From Pontibacter sp. SGAir0037 (GTDB lineage Bacteria; Bacteroidota; Bacteroidia; Cytophagales; Hymenobacteraceae), in NCBI RefSeq assembly GCF_005491705.1, contig NZ_CP028093.1, forward strand, positions 1 to 64,000: DNA of 64,000 nucleotides, in the 5' to 3' direction. The position numbers and the translations under genes were made by a program. The notes beneath the pieces are model-generated. The model ran no database searches and had not been told where the DNA came from. It worked only from the letters and a program-made list of their open reading frames with translations. This document shows, piece by piece, positions 1 to 9,317 of the stretch. The stretch's first letter is position 1. Every line of letters starts with the position of its first letter.

Positions 1-1440
1 ATGGAAGTTAATAAAGAGCGTGTAGATATACCAATTGCTGTCACTCTTCGTGATAAAATGAAGATTGTCCTGCTCCTTGCTTTTCCAGCAGTAGTAGAGA
101 ACTTCTTTCAGACATTTATTGGCTTTGTGGATGTCTATTTCGTCTCAAAGATAGGCTTAGCCGAAGTTTCTGCCATAGGGGCCACCAACGCCATACTGGC
201 TATCTATTTTGCCGTCTTTATGGCTATCGGGGTGGCAGCAAACGTAAGGGTGGCAAATGCCCTGGGAGCGAAACAGGTAGAAAGGGCTCGGCATATAGCG
301 CAGCAGGCCATCATACTCTCCATCCTTTTCGGCATTCTGACAGGTATCGTAACATTGTTTTTTGCACGCCCCCTGCTCACGCTCATGGGGCTGGAAGAGC
401 AGGTGCTGGATATTGGAGAGAACTATTTCCGGGTTGTGGGTATTCCTTCCGTGTTCATGTCGCTCATGTTTGCGCTTAGTGCCAATTTACGGGGCTCGGG
501 TAACACACGGGCACCCATGAAAGTCAGCATTCTCATCAACATCTTTCATGCGTTCCTGGGGTATGCCCTAATTTTTGGTTTCTGGATTTTTCCTGAAATG
601 GGGGTGACAGGTGCTGCTTTGGCTACAGTTGCTTCCCGTGTACTTGGGGCTCTTCTGCTGGTCTACTACATCCAGCGGTCGGAGGTGCTGGCCTTCCGGA
701 AGGACTTCTGGTCAGTTGACTGGGGCCATCAGAAGGAGCTTGCTACATTAGGCAGCCCTGCGGCCGGGGAGGTGCTCATCATGCGGGCAGGGCAGATCGT
801 CTACTTCGGGTTCATCGTTTCGCTGGGAACCAACGTCTTCGCCGCCCATCAGATTGCCGGTAATGTGGAGGTAATCTCCTATATGGCAGGTTATGGCTTT
901 GCCACAGCAGTTACTATACTGGCAGGACAGCAGATAGGTGCAGGAAGAATAGAGGAGGCGATTTCCTTCACAAAAATAGGGGCCTGGATGGCTGTAGGCA
1001 TCATGGGTGTGCTGGGCTTACTGCTCTTTTTCCTGGGAGAGTGGGCTGGCAGTCTGTTCTCCGAAGACCCGGAGGTAATCTCTAAGATAGGGGACGCCCT
1101 GAAGGTTTCGGGTGCGTTTCAGCCTTTCCTGGCAGCCCTTTTAACGCTTACAGGCGCGTACCAAGCCGCTAATAATACGAAGTTCCCCATGTACCTGACG
1201 GCGGCTGGTATGTGGGCCATCCGCACCGTTCTGGTCTACTATCTTGGAATCACCCTGGGCTGGGGCCTTATTGGTGTCTGGATCGCCATTGGTATTGACA
1301 TTGTGACCCGTGCAGGGGTCTTGGCCTATAAGTTTGCTAAGGGTACATGGATGAATCTGGAAAAGGAAGCAGAGGTGGAGTCACAATGTCACCCGCAGTC
1401 CATTAAAGAGACCATGTCTGACTGCGTTAACAATTACTAA
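1..1440 (+). CDS. MATE family multidrug/Na+-coupled efflux transporter
   Basis: This 479-residue protein has about twelve hydrophobic segments in two similar halves, the MATE layout. The N-terminal half holds the family-like stretch VVENFFQTFIGFVDVYFVSK, and an RGSGNTRAPM loop lies near residue 165. MATE proteins are inner-membrane antiporters that expel cationic or drug-like compounds using Na+ or H+ gradients. The length is normal for the family. The frame is open at base 1, where an ATG sits, so a start further upstream outside the window cannot be excluded. The last 25 or so residues are polar and Cys-containing, beyond the final membrane segment. About 240 bases separate it from the copper oxidase on the same strand, so co-transcription is uncertain and its substrate is unknown. 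Confidence 0.9.
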   Translation: MEVNKERVDIPIAVTLRDKMKIVLLLAFPAVVENFFQTFIGFVDVYFVSKIGLAEVSAIGATNAILAIYFAVFMAIGVAANVRVANALGAKQVERARHIAQQAIILSILFGILTGIVTLFFARPLLTLMGLEEQVLDIGENYFRVVGIPSVFMSLMFALSANLRGSGNTRAPMKVSILINIFHAFLGYALIFGFWIFPEMGVTGAALATVASRVLGALLLVYYIQRSEVLAFRKDFWSVDWGHQKELATLGSPAAGEVLIMRAGQIVYFGFIVSLGTNVFAAHQIAGNVEVISYMAGYGFATAVTILAGQQIGAGRIEEAISFTKIGAWMAVGIMGVLGLLLFFLGEWAGSLFSEDPEVISKIGDALKVSGAFQPFLAALLTLTGAYQAANNTKFPMYLTAAGMWAIRTVLVYYLGITLGWGLIGVWIAIGIDIVTRAGVLAYKFAKGTWMNLEKEAEVESQCHPQSIKETMSDCVNNY

Positions 1441-1678
1441 ATATGTACTAAATGACAATGCCACCGGGATATGTTAGCAAGAAGAAACTCAGCTAAATCT
1501 GTTGGTCAGCCACCACCAATTATCCAGGTACTAAAAGAGGCTAATCCAACCTATGAAGCTGTTTCATGTAAACAGAGATATAAATTAGCAGCACTAGCTT
1601 AGAAGTGGATAAAAGACCTTTAAGCATTGCGTGTCGCAGGTATAGTATAGAACGCTTTAATTACCTTACCAGCTTAAA

Positions 1679-4333
1679 ATGTATAAACTTTTGATACTAG
1701 TATTATTGCTCGGGACTGGGCAGTATACTTTCGCACAGCACGAACAGCATAAGCCAACCCAGCAACAGCAGACTGAGATCTACACCTGCCCGATGCACCC
1801 CGAAGTGCAAACCTCAAAACCCGGTACATGCCCCAAGTGCGGTATGACGCTGGTAAAGAAAAAGCCACAAGCCCCTGCAAAACAACAGCAGCAACAGGCT
1901 CCACAAAAAAAAGCTGTTAAAGCCAAGCCTGCTGCCCCAGCAAAGCAACGTGTACAGCAGAAACAAGCACAGCCTGCTCAGAAACAAGCTCAACCTGCTC
2001 ATCAACATGCACAGCCGACACAGCAAAAGCCAGTCACACCTGTACAGAACCCGGAGGAAAAAGAGAAGCCCATCCACAAAACAGGACACAAGCCAGAAAG
2101 CCCGGGACAGACCTATACTCCTCGCACCGTTCGGTATGACCTGTATGTACGGGATACCTTGGTCAACTTCACAGGAAAAACCAGAAGAGCCGTGGCTATA
2201 AACGGGAGCATTCCGGCACCTGCCTTAACCTTTACCCAGGGTGATACAGCCGAGATCTATGTGCATAATGAGATGGATGTGGAAACTTCTATCCATTGGC
2301 ACGGCGTGTTTTTGCCCAACCGGTTCGATGGTGTTCCCTGGCTTACCCAGCAGCCGATCAAGCCCCATTCCACTTACCTCTACAAATTCCCGATCATCCA
2401 GAATGGTACTTACTGGTATCACAGCCACAGCGCCTTTCAGGAACAAAGCGGCATGTACGGTGCCCTGATCTTTAACAAGGTGAATGAACCGGATATGCCG
2501 GCTATACCGATCGTGCTTAGCGACTGGACCGATATGAACCCCAAAGAGGTATACCGTTCCTTGCGGAGCGCCAACGACTGGTTTGCGATCCGGAAAGGTG
2601 CTACCCAAGGCTATGCAGAGGCTATAAAGAAAGGCTACTTTGGCACCAAACTTAAAAATGAGTGGAAGCGGATGACGGCAATGGATGTGAGCGATGTGGC
2701 CTATGAGAAGTTTTTAACCAATGGGCAGGATATTGCAGAGCAAACCCATTTCACGGCAGGGGATGTAGTCAAACTCAGAGTAGTGAATGGCGGTGCTTCC
2801 ACCTACTTCTGGCTGACCTACTCTGGTAGTAAGATTACGGTGGTGGGCAACGATGGCAACGATGTGGAGCCAGTGGAGGTGGATCGCCTGATCATTGCGC
2901 CTGCCGAAACCTACGATTTGCTGGTCACCATACCCGAGAGCATGCAGTACGAATTCCTGGCTACTGCCGAAGACCGCTCCAATACCACTTCGCTGTGGCT
3001 GGGCAGGGGCATGAAAATGAAGGCACAGCGTCTAGGCAAGCTGAACTACTTTGAAGGCATGAAGATGATGAACGACATGATGAAGATGAACGGGGACATG
3101 GAGCCGATGGGCATGGAAATGAGCAACCAGCAGATGGATATGAACCGCGTGATGTACCCGGAATCAGCAGCCCAGGACCACAGCATGCACGGAGAAGGGG
3201 CGACAAAACCTGCTGCTGATACAAGCATGCAGATGAAGCAGCAGGTTGACACCACCGCACACCAGGGCCATGATATGAAAGGATACGATATGCAGAACAT
3301 GAACATGAGTGGCAGCAAGGACGAGATGGTCACCCTGAACTATGGCATGTTGCGCGCTCCTGAAGAAACAACCCTGAAGCCCGGCCCGGAGAAAGTATTG
3401 CGCTTTGAGCTTACCGGCAACATGAACCGCTATGTATGGACGATGGACAACAAGACGGTGTCAGAGTCGGACAGGATCCTGATCAAAAAAGGGGAGAATG
3501 TGAAGATCATCATGTTCAACAACTCCATGATGCGCCACCCCATGCACCTGCACGGGCACGATTTCCGGGTACTGAACAAACACGGAAAACATGCACCTCT
3601 AAAAAATGTACTGGACATACTTCCGATGGAGACAGACACGATTGAGTTTGCAGCTTCGGAGAGTGGTGACTGGTTTTTCCACTGCCACATACTCTACCAC
3701 ATGATTGCCGGCATGGGCCGTGTATTCACCTACCAAAACTCACCACCCAATCCTGAGATTCCGGATCCTGAGCGGGCCCAAAAGATGTTTAACCGCGAAG
3801 ACAAGATTTTTCTGCCTTCAGCGATGGTAGGGCTGGAGAGCAATGGCAGCGACGGAGAGTTTGTACTTGGTAGCTCCCGGTACCAGATCTCCACTGAATG
3901 GAGGATTGGTTTTAAGAAGGAGTATGGTATTGAAAGCGAGACCTACTTTGGCCGTTATTTTGGAAAAATGCAATGGCTCTTTCCCTTCGTCGGCTTTGAC
4001 TATCACTACAATAGTATAGAGAATGAGCCCGAGGAAAACATGTTCGGGCAGCTAAGCAACCAAGATAACCGGAAGGTGGCCGTGGCCGGGGTGCAGTATA
4101 CCTTGCCTATGCTGATCGTGTCAGAAGCGAGGATAGACTCCAAGGGTAAGCTGCGGTTCCAGTTGCGGCGCGAAGATGTCCCACTAACAAGCCGCCTGCG
4201 CCTGAACCTGATGGGGAACACCGATAAAGAATACATGGCCGGCCTGCGATACATTGTAACCAAGTATATATCCCTATCAACGCATTACGACAGCGACATG
4301 AAGTATGGCGCTGGGCTTACATTTATTTATTAG
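1679..4333 (+). CDS. copA: Multicopper oxidase fused to N-terminal metal-binding domain and C-terminal CopB-like barrel
   Basis: This 884-residue exported protein probably oxidises Cu(I) to Cu(II) in the periplasm. It starts with a signal peptide (about 1-19). A heavy-metal-binding domain follows (about 34-60, YTCPMHPEV then CPKCGM), then a Gln/Lys/His/Pro-rich linker (about 61-140). The laccase core has copper ligands HWHG (206-209), HSH (248-250), HPMHLHGH (620-627) and HCHILYHMIAGM (668-679), so all four copper sites look intact. A Met-rich and His-rich insert (about 460-555) resembles the extra copper-binding segment of CopA/CueO oxidases. Residues about 715-884 do not belong to the oxidase: they resemble the C-terminal beta-barrel part of CopB, ending in an aromatic residue as outer-membrane barrels do. 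The symbol refers to the pcoA/copA oxidase, not the ATPase. The fusion is the unusual point. Confidence 0.9.
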   Translation: MYKLLILVLLLGTGQYTFAQHEQHKPTQQQQTEIYTCPMHPEVQTSKPGTCPKCGMTLVKKKPQAPAKQQQQQAPQKKAVKAKPAAPAKQRVQQKQAQPAQKQAQPAHQHAQPTQQKPVTPVQNPEEKEKPIHKTGHKPESPGQTYTPRTVRYDLYVRDTLVNFTGKTRRAVAINGSIPAPALTFTQGDTAEIYVHNEMDVETSIHWHGVFLPNRFDGVPWLTQQPIKPHSTYLYKFPIIQNGTYWYHSHSAFQEQSGMYGALIFNKVNEPDMPAIPIVLSDWTDMNPKEVYRSLRSANDWFAIRKGATQGYAEAIKKGYFGTKLKNEWKRMTAMDVSDVAYEKFLTNGQDIAEQTHFTAGDVVKLRVVNGGASTYFWLTYSGSKITVVGNDGNDVEPVEVDRLIIAPAETYDLLVTIPESMQYEFLATAEDRSNTTSLWLGRGMKMKAQRLGKLNYFEGMKMMNDMMKMNGDMEPMGMEMSNQQMDMNRVMYPESAAQDHSMHGEGATKPAADTSMQMKQQVDTTAHQGHDMKGYDMQNMNMSGSKDEMVTLNYGMLRAPEETTLKPGPEKVLRFELTGNMNRYVWTMDNKTVSESDRILIKKGENVKIIMFNNSMMRHPMHLHGHDFRVLNKHGKHAPLKNVLDILPMETDTIEFAASESGDWFFHCHILYHMIAGMGRVFTYQNSPPNPEIPDPERAQKMFNREDKIFLPSAMVGLESNGSDGEFVLGSSRYQISTEWRIGFKKEYGIESETYFGRYFGKMQWLFPFVGFDYHYNSIENEPEENMFGQLSNQDNRKVAVAGVQYTLPMLIVSEARIDSKGKLRFQLRREDVPLTSRLRLNLMGNTDKEYMAGLRYIVTKYISLSTHYDSDMKYGAGLTFIY

Positions 4334-4587
4334 GCTGTGTTAGCACAGGAAACAAATGTGCGTTTCTATTCTGGTTCGACATCTAAGGTATAATTAAAAC
4401 GCTCTGTGGACCACTGCTCCTGGATCTTAATCATTTCAACAGTACTAACCTTTGTACTATCACAGCCAGGCTTTTTTACCTGAATGCTAGTATCATCAGG
4501 TGCATAAAATTTGTAGCTTTAAAGATTCATTCAGAACAAGAATTAAAATCGCTCTATACCTTAAAGCCACCTATACCGCTAAACAGC

Positions 4588-5226
4588 ATGAACAGAAATC
4601 TTACAAAAACCCTTTATGCCCTTATACTTTGTGGCGCACTTACTTACTGCAACCAAGCAGCGCAGGAGCAGGAGGCCCCAATCGAACAGGAACAGGAGGC
4701 AGCACATGCCGAACATACGCCGAAAGTGAGCGAGGGAGCAGTGGTGATACAGGACCAGCCAGCTGCGGACACGCTGAAAGGCAGCCTGAAAGCAGAGGTG
4801 CACGGGCAGATCGGGAACGCACACATTATGATCAACTACCATTCTCCTGCTGTGCGCGGTCGTACTATCTGGGGTGGCCTGGTAGCGTATGACCAGGTAT
4901 GGGTGACAGGTGCGCACTCTGCCACCAGCCTGAGCACTGATAAAGACATCACCATTGGAGGGAAGACATTGAAGGCTGGTAAGTATGCCCTTTTCACCAT
5001 TCCGGGTAAGGACGAGTGGACAGTCATCCTCAACAAAAACTGGGAACAGCACCTGGCCGATGACTACTCCGAAGCGGAGGATGTGCTGCGGATCAAAGTA
5101 AAGCCGGAAGCAACCGCACAGCCACAGGAGCGTTTGCGCTACCAGATCGTATCGGAGACTGACGAAGAAGGGGCCATCGTCATCACCTGGGAGAAGCTAA
5201 AAGTAAACATTCCGGTTGCTGTATAA
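4588..5226 (+). CDS. DUF2911 domain lipoprotein
   Basis: This 212-residue protein starts with a lipoprotein signal (hydrophobic stretch, then LTYC as lipobox near residue 21) and a Glu/Gln-rich linker of about 40 residues. The rest matches DUF2911, a Bacteroidota family of unknown function, recognisable from the RGRTIWGGLVAYDQVWVTGA segment and the KAGKYALFTIPGKDEWTVIL segment. Such proteins are expected on the periplasmic face of a membrane. It follows the copper oxidase by 254 bases on the same strand and is closed by a strong terminator, so it may share that transcript or have its own promoter. Nothing in the sequence shows metal ligands except a short HAEH stretch in the linker, so a copper role is inference from position only. 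Confidence 0.85.
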   Translation: MNRNLTKTLYALILCGALTYCNQAAQEQEAPIEQEQEAAHAEHTPKVSEGAVVIQDQPAADTLKGSLKAEVHGQIGNAHIMINYHSPAVRGRTIWGGLVAYDQVWVTGAHSATSLSTDKDITIGGKTLKAGKYALFTIPGKDEWTVILNKNWEQHLADDYSEAEDVLRIKVKPEATAQPQERLRYQIVSETDEEGAIVITWEKLKVNIPVAV

Positions 5227-5243
5227 AAACTAAAAAAATCATC

Positions 5244-5280
5244 AAAAAGCCGCTTCAACTGGTGTCGAAGCGGCTTTTTT
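5244..5280 (+). terminator. Rho-independent terminator after DUF2911 gene
   Basis: A perfect 13-bp stem (AAAAAGCCGCTTC at 5244-5256 pairing with 5267-5279) encloses a 10-base loop and runs into a T tract. It begins 17 bases after the DUF2911 stop codon. The A/T flanks make it bidirectional in principle, but no gene converges here. Confidence 0.93.
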
Positions 5281-5388
5281 GGATTTAATAATAAACCAAA
5301 GTATATAAATATCGGTATCTCTATACTATTGAAAGCAGTGCTTATGGCATGCATCAGTTTCTAATCTGAAACTTAAAAGTTACTAAAA

Positions 5389-5838
5389 ATGGAAAAAGGA
5401 AATTATAAGAAATTCTTCCTCATGCTGGGTGTCTCCTTTGTCATCATGTATGGGGTGATGTTTCTGAATGCAGACAAGTTCGACCATGTATACCTGAACC
5501 TGAACCGGCTTTATATGGCCTTGCTCATGATAGCTCCCATGGCGCTTGTCATGCTGGGGTTTATGTCCTCTATGTACAAAGATAAAAAGCTGAATGGCAT
5601 CATAATAGGGGTAAGCCTGGCCGTAATGGCAGGAACCTTTCTACTGCTCAGAAGTCAATCGCTGGTGGGTGACAAGCAGTTCCTGAAGTCTATGATCCCG
5701 CATCATTCCTCTGCCATTCTGGTCAGTCAGGAATCCGATATTAAAGACCCGGAAGTGAAGAAACTAACGGAGCAAATCATCGAGTCGCAGGAAAAGGAAA
5801 TTGCTGAAATGAAGGCGATCCTGAAGAGAATGGAGTAG
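5389..5838 (+). CDS. DUF305 membrane protein (copper-associated)
   Basis: This 149-residue protein has three predicted membrane segments (about residues 8-25, 38-58 and 66-86). A C-terminal DUF305-like domain follows, with FLKSMIPHHSSAILVSQ and a helix rich in Glu/Lys ending IIESQEKEIAEMKAILKRME. DUF305 is a ferritin-like helical family that includes the cyanobacterial copper-binding protein CopM, and its members often sit in copper clusters. The paired histidines (PHH) and nearby Met are the likely metal ligands. It is separated from the upstream gene by a terminator, so it should have its own promoter. It converges with the CopB-type ATPase across a 180-base gap. A periplasmic copper-binding role is family-based inference. 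Confidence 0.88.
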   Translation: MEKGNYKKFFLMLGVSFVIMYGVMFLNADKFDHVYLNLNRLYMALLMIAPMALVMLGFMSSMYKDKKLNGIIIGVSLAVMAGTFLLLRSQSLVGDKQFLKSMIPHHSSAILVSQESDIKDPEVKKLTEQIIESQEKEIAEMKAILKRME

Positions 5839-6017
5839 GTACTTTGCTCACTTTTTCTGCTGGTTTTGTGAGCCATCTCTTTCATTTTCTTGTCTACGCT
5901 ATTGGCTAGTTATTCATCGGCCATCCGGACTGCTCCTTGAAAGGGGTGGGCTCACATACTGCATGTGCTGATGCAGAAGGCCTATCAGTTCTATCTTATT
6001 CTTATCCTACAAAATAA

Positions 6018-8156
6018 TCAGTATTTTAATTGCCGGCGCAGCAACTGCGCATTGATCGCCACGATTACCGTACTCAGGCTCATCAGGGCGGCGCCCACGG
6101 CAGGCGATATCATGATGCCTTGGTTATAAAGTACACCAGCCGCCAGGGGTAGTGCGATGACGTTATAACCTGTGGCCCAGATCAGGTTCTGGATCATTTT
6201 GCGGTAAGTGGCTTTGCCAAACAGGATAAGCGAGGCGATGTCCTGCGGGTTGCTGTTGACCAGAATAATGTCGGCTGTTTCGGCGGCTACGTCAGTGCCG
6301 GAGCCCACGGCAATCCCCACATCAGCCTGTGCCAGGGCAGGGGCGTCGTTCACACCGTCGCCGGTCATGGCCACAAACTCGCCCTGGTTTTGCAGTTCTT
6401 TCACTTTCTCCTGTTTCTGGTGCGGCAGCACATTGGCCAGGTAACCATCCATTTGCAGTTTGTCGCTCACGCTTTTGGCTACCCGTTCGTTATCACCGGT
6501 GAGCAGCAGGTTCTTGATGCCGTTCGCCTTCAGCACGCTTATGGCCTCTGCCGACTCTTCCCGTATCTGGTCGCGCATGGTGATGTACCCGACGGGCTTT
6601 CCTGCTACCAGCGTATAGACCACTGTTTCCACGCCTTCCTCTGCCTCGCTGGAAGGCACTTCAATGTTAAATTCCTTGATATAATTGGGACCCACCACCT
6701 TTACATCCTTGCCCTCTACCATACCTTCCAGTCCTTTGCCGGGCAGGTAGTTGAAAGACTGGGAGGGAGGCACCGCTATACCTTCGGCCTTCACTTTCCG
6801 GAGGATGCTCTGCGCGATGAAGTGCTCGGAGTTCTGCTCCACACCGGCTGCCAAACGCAGCATTTCCCGCTCGTCCAGAGCCTTGTCAAAGGTCACGACA
6901 GCGGCTATTTCATGCGAGCCTTGTGTAAGGGTGCCGGTCTTGTCGAAGATGATGGTAGTGATGAGGCGGGAGTTTTCGAACGCGGTGCGGTTACGGATAA
7001 GCAGGCCATTGTTGGCGGAAACAGCCGTGGAGATGGCCACCACCAGCGGCACGGCCAAACCCAGCGCATGCGGACAGGAGATGACCATGACGGTGACCAT
7101 ACGCTCCAGGGCAAAGGCAAGTTCATGGCCTAGCATAAGCCACACGGCAAACGTACCGAAACCGGCAATGAGGGCAATGTAGGTAAGCCATTTGGCAGCA
7201 CGATCAGCCAGGCGTTGCGTCTCCGATTTGGTCTTCTGCGCGTCCTGCACCAGCTTGATCACTTTGTTAAGGTAGCTCTCTTTGCCGGTATATTCCACCC
7301 GCACCCGCAATGCCCCGTTTCCGTTGATGGAGCCGCCGATCACTTTGTCGTCCTTGTTCTTTTTGACTGGTTTGCTCTCGCCGGTCAGCATGCTCTCGTT
7401 GAGATAGCTTTCACCGTCTTCTACCACACCGTCAGCCGGTACTTTCTCGCCGGGTTTTACCAGAATCAAATCACCTTTCTGCAGGTCCTCAATGCGCACG
7501 CGAACGGTCTCTCCATCCTTAATCAGCATGGCTTCGGCCGGCATCATGCTCACCAGCAACTCCAGTGCTTTGGAGGCACCGAGCACGGAGCGCATTTCAA
7601 TCCAGTGCCCCAGCAGCATGATCACAATCAGGGTGGCCAGCTCCCAGAAAAAGTCCATTCCTTCTAGCCCGAACACGATGGCAGTGCTGTAGAGGTAGGC
7701 TACGGTGATGGCCACCCCGATCAACGTCATCATACCCGGTGCGCCTTTCTTCACCTCCTCAACCAGACCCGTCAGGAAAGGCCAGCCACCATAAAAGTAG
7801 ATGATGGAGGAAAGCACAAAAGCAATGTACATGCCGTAGGGCACATCCAGCGTAAAGCCCAGAATGTGCTGCACCATGGGGCTCAGGATGATGACAGGTA
7901 CAGACAGCGCGAGCGAAAACCAGAAGCGCTTTTTGAAGTCCACGATCATCATGCGGTGATGGTCGTGGCCGTGCTCGCCGTGGCCGCTGTGGTCATGCCC
8001 GTCGTGCGGCGGGTGGCCGCCGGTGTCTTCGTGCATGGCGTGCTCGTGGCCGTGCAGCATTTTTTTCCCCAAGTGTTCTTTGGCTGCTTCTACGTGATTT
8101 TCAGCTTGTTTTTTGGGCCCATGGTGATGATGGTGATGCTCAGGATTGTTCTTCAT
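6018..8156 (-). CDS. copB: CopB-type (P1B-3) copper/silver-exporting P-type ATPase
   Basis: This 712-residue ATPase exports Cu or Ag across the inner membrane. The first 70 residues form a His-rich metal-binding tail, including a natural run of six histidines near residue 8. Core motifs are visible: TGES (about 259), CPH in the sixth membrane helix (about 360, diagnostic of the CopB/P1B-3 class), the phosphorylated DKTGTLT (about 404), GDGVNDAP (about 600), and a C-terminus with STVIVAINAQ. There is no HMA domain. In the nucleotide-binding domain the usual SEHP motif reads SEHF (about 443). The codon is TTC, so the family's His-Pro dipeptide has lost its proline; the histidine that contacts the ATP adenine is kept. 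It lies 18 bases after the small 102-residue gene, so the two are probably co-transcribed. Confidence 0.95.
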   Translation of the reverse strand: MKNNPEHHHHHHGPKKQAENHVEAAKEHLGKKMLHGHEHAMHEDTGGHPPHDGHDHSGHGEHGHDHHRMMIVDFKKRFWFSLALSVPVIILSPMVQHILGFTLDVPYGMYIAFVLSSIIYFYGGWPFLTGLVEEVKKGAPGMMTLIGVAITVAYLYSTAIVFGLEGMDFFWELATLIVIMLLGHWIEMRSVLGASKALELLVSMMPAEAMLIKDGETVRVRIEDLQKGDLILVKPGEKVPADGVVEDGESYLNESMLTGESKPVKKNKDDKVIGGSINGNGALRVRVEYTGKESYLNKVIKLVQDAQKTKSETQRLADRAAKWLTYIALIAGFGTFAVWLMLGHELAFALERMVTVMVISCPHALGLAVPLVVAISTAVSANNGLLIRNRTAFENSRLITTIIFDKTGTLTQGSHEIAAVVTFDKALDEREMLRLAAGVEQNSEHFIAQSILRKVKAEGIAVPPSQSFNYLPGKGLEGMVEGKDVKVVGPNYIKEFNIEVPSSEAEEGVETVVYTLVAGKPVGYITMRDQIREESAEAISVLKANGIKNLLLTGDNERVAKSVSDKLQMDGYLANVLPHQKQEKVKELQNQGEFVAMTGDGVNDAPALAQADVGIAVGSGTDVAAETADIILVNSNPQDIASLILFGKATYRKMIQNLIWATGYNVIALPLAAGVLYNQGIMISPAVGAALMSLSTVIVAINAQLLRRQLKY

Positions 8157-8174
8157 AACTATCTGATCTGATGT

Positions 8175-8483
8175 TTAGTACTCTCGCCTTAATTTGCGGG
8201 CCAAATCAGGCGTAACAGCATCAGCATATACGCCATATGCATCCACCAAAACTCCCTTCACTCCTTTATCAGAGGAAACAGCATACACGACAGAATTATC
8301 ATCCGGATTGCTGGCACCTTCAAACCGGTAAACTTCATCAATCTCAAATTCTTCAGGTTTTAACTCCAGGTGTAGCTGCGGGCATTCCAGACAGGTGGGC
8401 TGCAAATTAAAGTCTACTGCGTAGCCGCGCTCCCGTAAGTTGTTCAGCGTCTCGACCATCGTATCATACTTGTACTGTTTCAT
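8175..8483 (-). CDS. Small conserved Bacteroidota protein (often named phosphoribosylpyrophosphate synthetase)
   Basis: This 102-residue acidic protein belongs to a small family common in Bacteroidota, recognisable from ERGYAVDFNLQ, then CLEC, then FEIDEVYRFEGASNPDDNSV and GVLVDAYGVYAD. Database entries often call it phosphoribosylpyrophosphate synthetase. It is far too short for that enzyme (about 310 residues) and lacks its PRPP-binding motif, so I do not accept the function. The CLEC pair could bind a metal. It lies 18 bases upstream of the CopB-type ATPase on the same strand, which suggests one transcript. The role is unknown. Confidence 0.8.
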   Translation of the reverse strand: MKQYKYDTMVETLNNLRERGYAVDFNLQPTCLECPQLHLELKPEEFEIDEVYRFEGASNPDDNSVVYAVSSDKGVKGVLVDAYGVYADAVTPDLARKLRREY

Positions 8484-8546
8484 CTATTTAGCTTTAGTAA
8501 ATATAATGATTTTGTTTGATTCTTTCTTGAAAATTAGTAAATGGAA

Positions 8547-8573
8547 AAGGCGCAGCTAGGGTGACTGCGCCTT
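8547..8573 (-). terminator. Hairpin terminator after DUF2231 gene
   Basis: A perfect 9-bp stem (AAGGCGCAG at 8547-8555 with 8565-8573) encloses a 9-base loop. Read on the - strand, it ends in CTTTTCC, a short T run, 6 bases after the DUF2231 stop codon. The T run is weak, so termination may be partial. Confidence 0.7.
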
Positions 8574-8578
8574 CGGAC

Positions 8579-9244
8579 TTAATGGTGGTGACCAGTCTCC
8601 AGGTATTTGCCTTGTGGGCCGACACCCTCTATATGTACGAGCTGAGCGCCATAATGTCCGGCCATGGCCACACAGTAGGCAGCACTGGTAAGAACAAGGG
8701 CAACAACCAGCACGCTCCAACGCTTCCCTTTAAACAAGAACTGATTTAACAATTGGGCTATCAGGCCTATTCCTCCTAGGTAGATGGTCCAGTCAGCGTA
8801 GAAGTCATGCTGTTCAAGCACCAGCTTGGCATGCGCTGTAAGGCCAGTTGTATGCGGGTGGTCGATTTCAGTTACATAGTAGGCCGTACTAAAGCTGATC
8901 AGAGTGGCTACGGTGGTGATCCAATCGAGCTCCTTGCGCAGAAACAGGATGTTGCACAGCTGGACGGCAGCAGCCACTAAAAGCAGCACGATGGGGAAAT
9001 GCACGATCAAAGGGTGCTTATTTGGAAAATCATCCGGCCTGGCGTGGGCGGAAGCGGGGTCCTGCACGTGGGCTGCGTGCTCTTCGGGTGCTATCTGCTG
9101 CGGCGTAAGGGTATCTGGCACCTGCGAAATAGCCTCTGTCCGGGCGGTGCTGCCATGTTTCTCGCCTCCATGTGCGTAAAGCGGGGCTGTATGCATCAGA
9201 CACAAAAGCAGGATGAATAGCATTGATAAAAGGGTATTTTTCAT
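8579..9244 (-). CDS. DUF2231-like membrane protein with His-rich periplasmic part
   Basis: This 221-residue protein begins with a signal-like hydrophobic segment ending around LYAHGG. A soluble stretch with many His residues (about 24-73) follows. Then come four membrane segments beginning at HPLIVHFPIVLLLVAAAVQL, which is the DUF2231 signature region (KHPLxVHFP). The C-terminus is GHHH. DUF2231 proteins are inner-membrane proteins of unknown function that are sometimes found with haem or metal systems. Histidines in the membrane part (EIDHPH, LEQHDFYADW, MAGHYGAQLVH) could ligate metal. It sits between the AraC-type sensor and the CopB ATPase in the copper block, which supports but does not prove a copper role. 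Confidence 0.8.
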   Translation of the reverse strand: MKNTLLSMLFILLLCLMHTAPLYAHGGEKHGSTARTEAISQVPDTLTPQQIAPEEHAAHVQDPASAHARPDDFPNKHPLIVHFPIVLLLVAAAVQLCNILFLRKELDWITTVATLISFSTAYYVTEIDHPHTTGLTAHAKLVLEQHDFYADWTIYLGGIGLIAQLLNQFLFKGKRWSVLVVALVLTSAAYCVAMAGHYGAQLVHIEGVGPQGKYLETGHHH

Positions 9245-9317
9245 GATTTGTAAAAATTTAGCATTTATTGGGGTGTGATTAAACAGGATGTAAACTCTGG
9301 AAAGTACCTGTCCATGA

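Noticed and set aside
1441..1678. Possible small gene between MATE and copper oxidase
   Set aside because: Only short frames with scattered stops on both strands; nothing supports coding.
1814..2089. Cys/Leu-rich ORF on the - strand
   Set aside because: It is a shadow of the Gln/Lys/His-rich linker of the copper oxidase.
8175..8483. Phosphoribosylpyrophosphate synthetase
   Set aside because: Its 102 residues lack the PRPP-binding loop and are a third of the enzyme's length. The name is an old database label for the small family.
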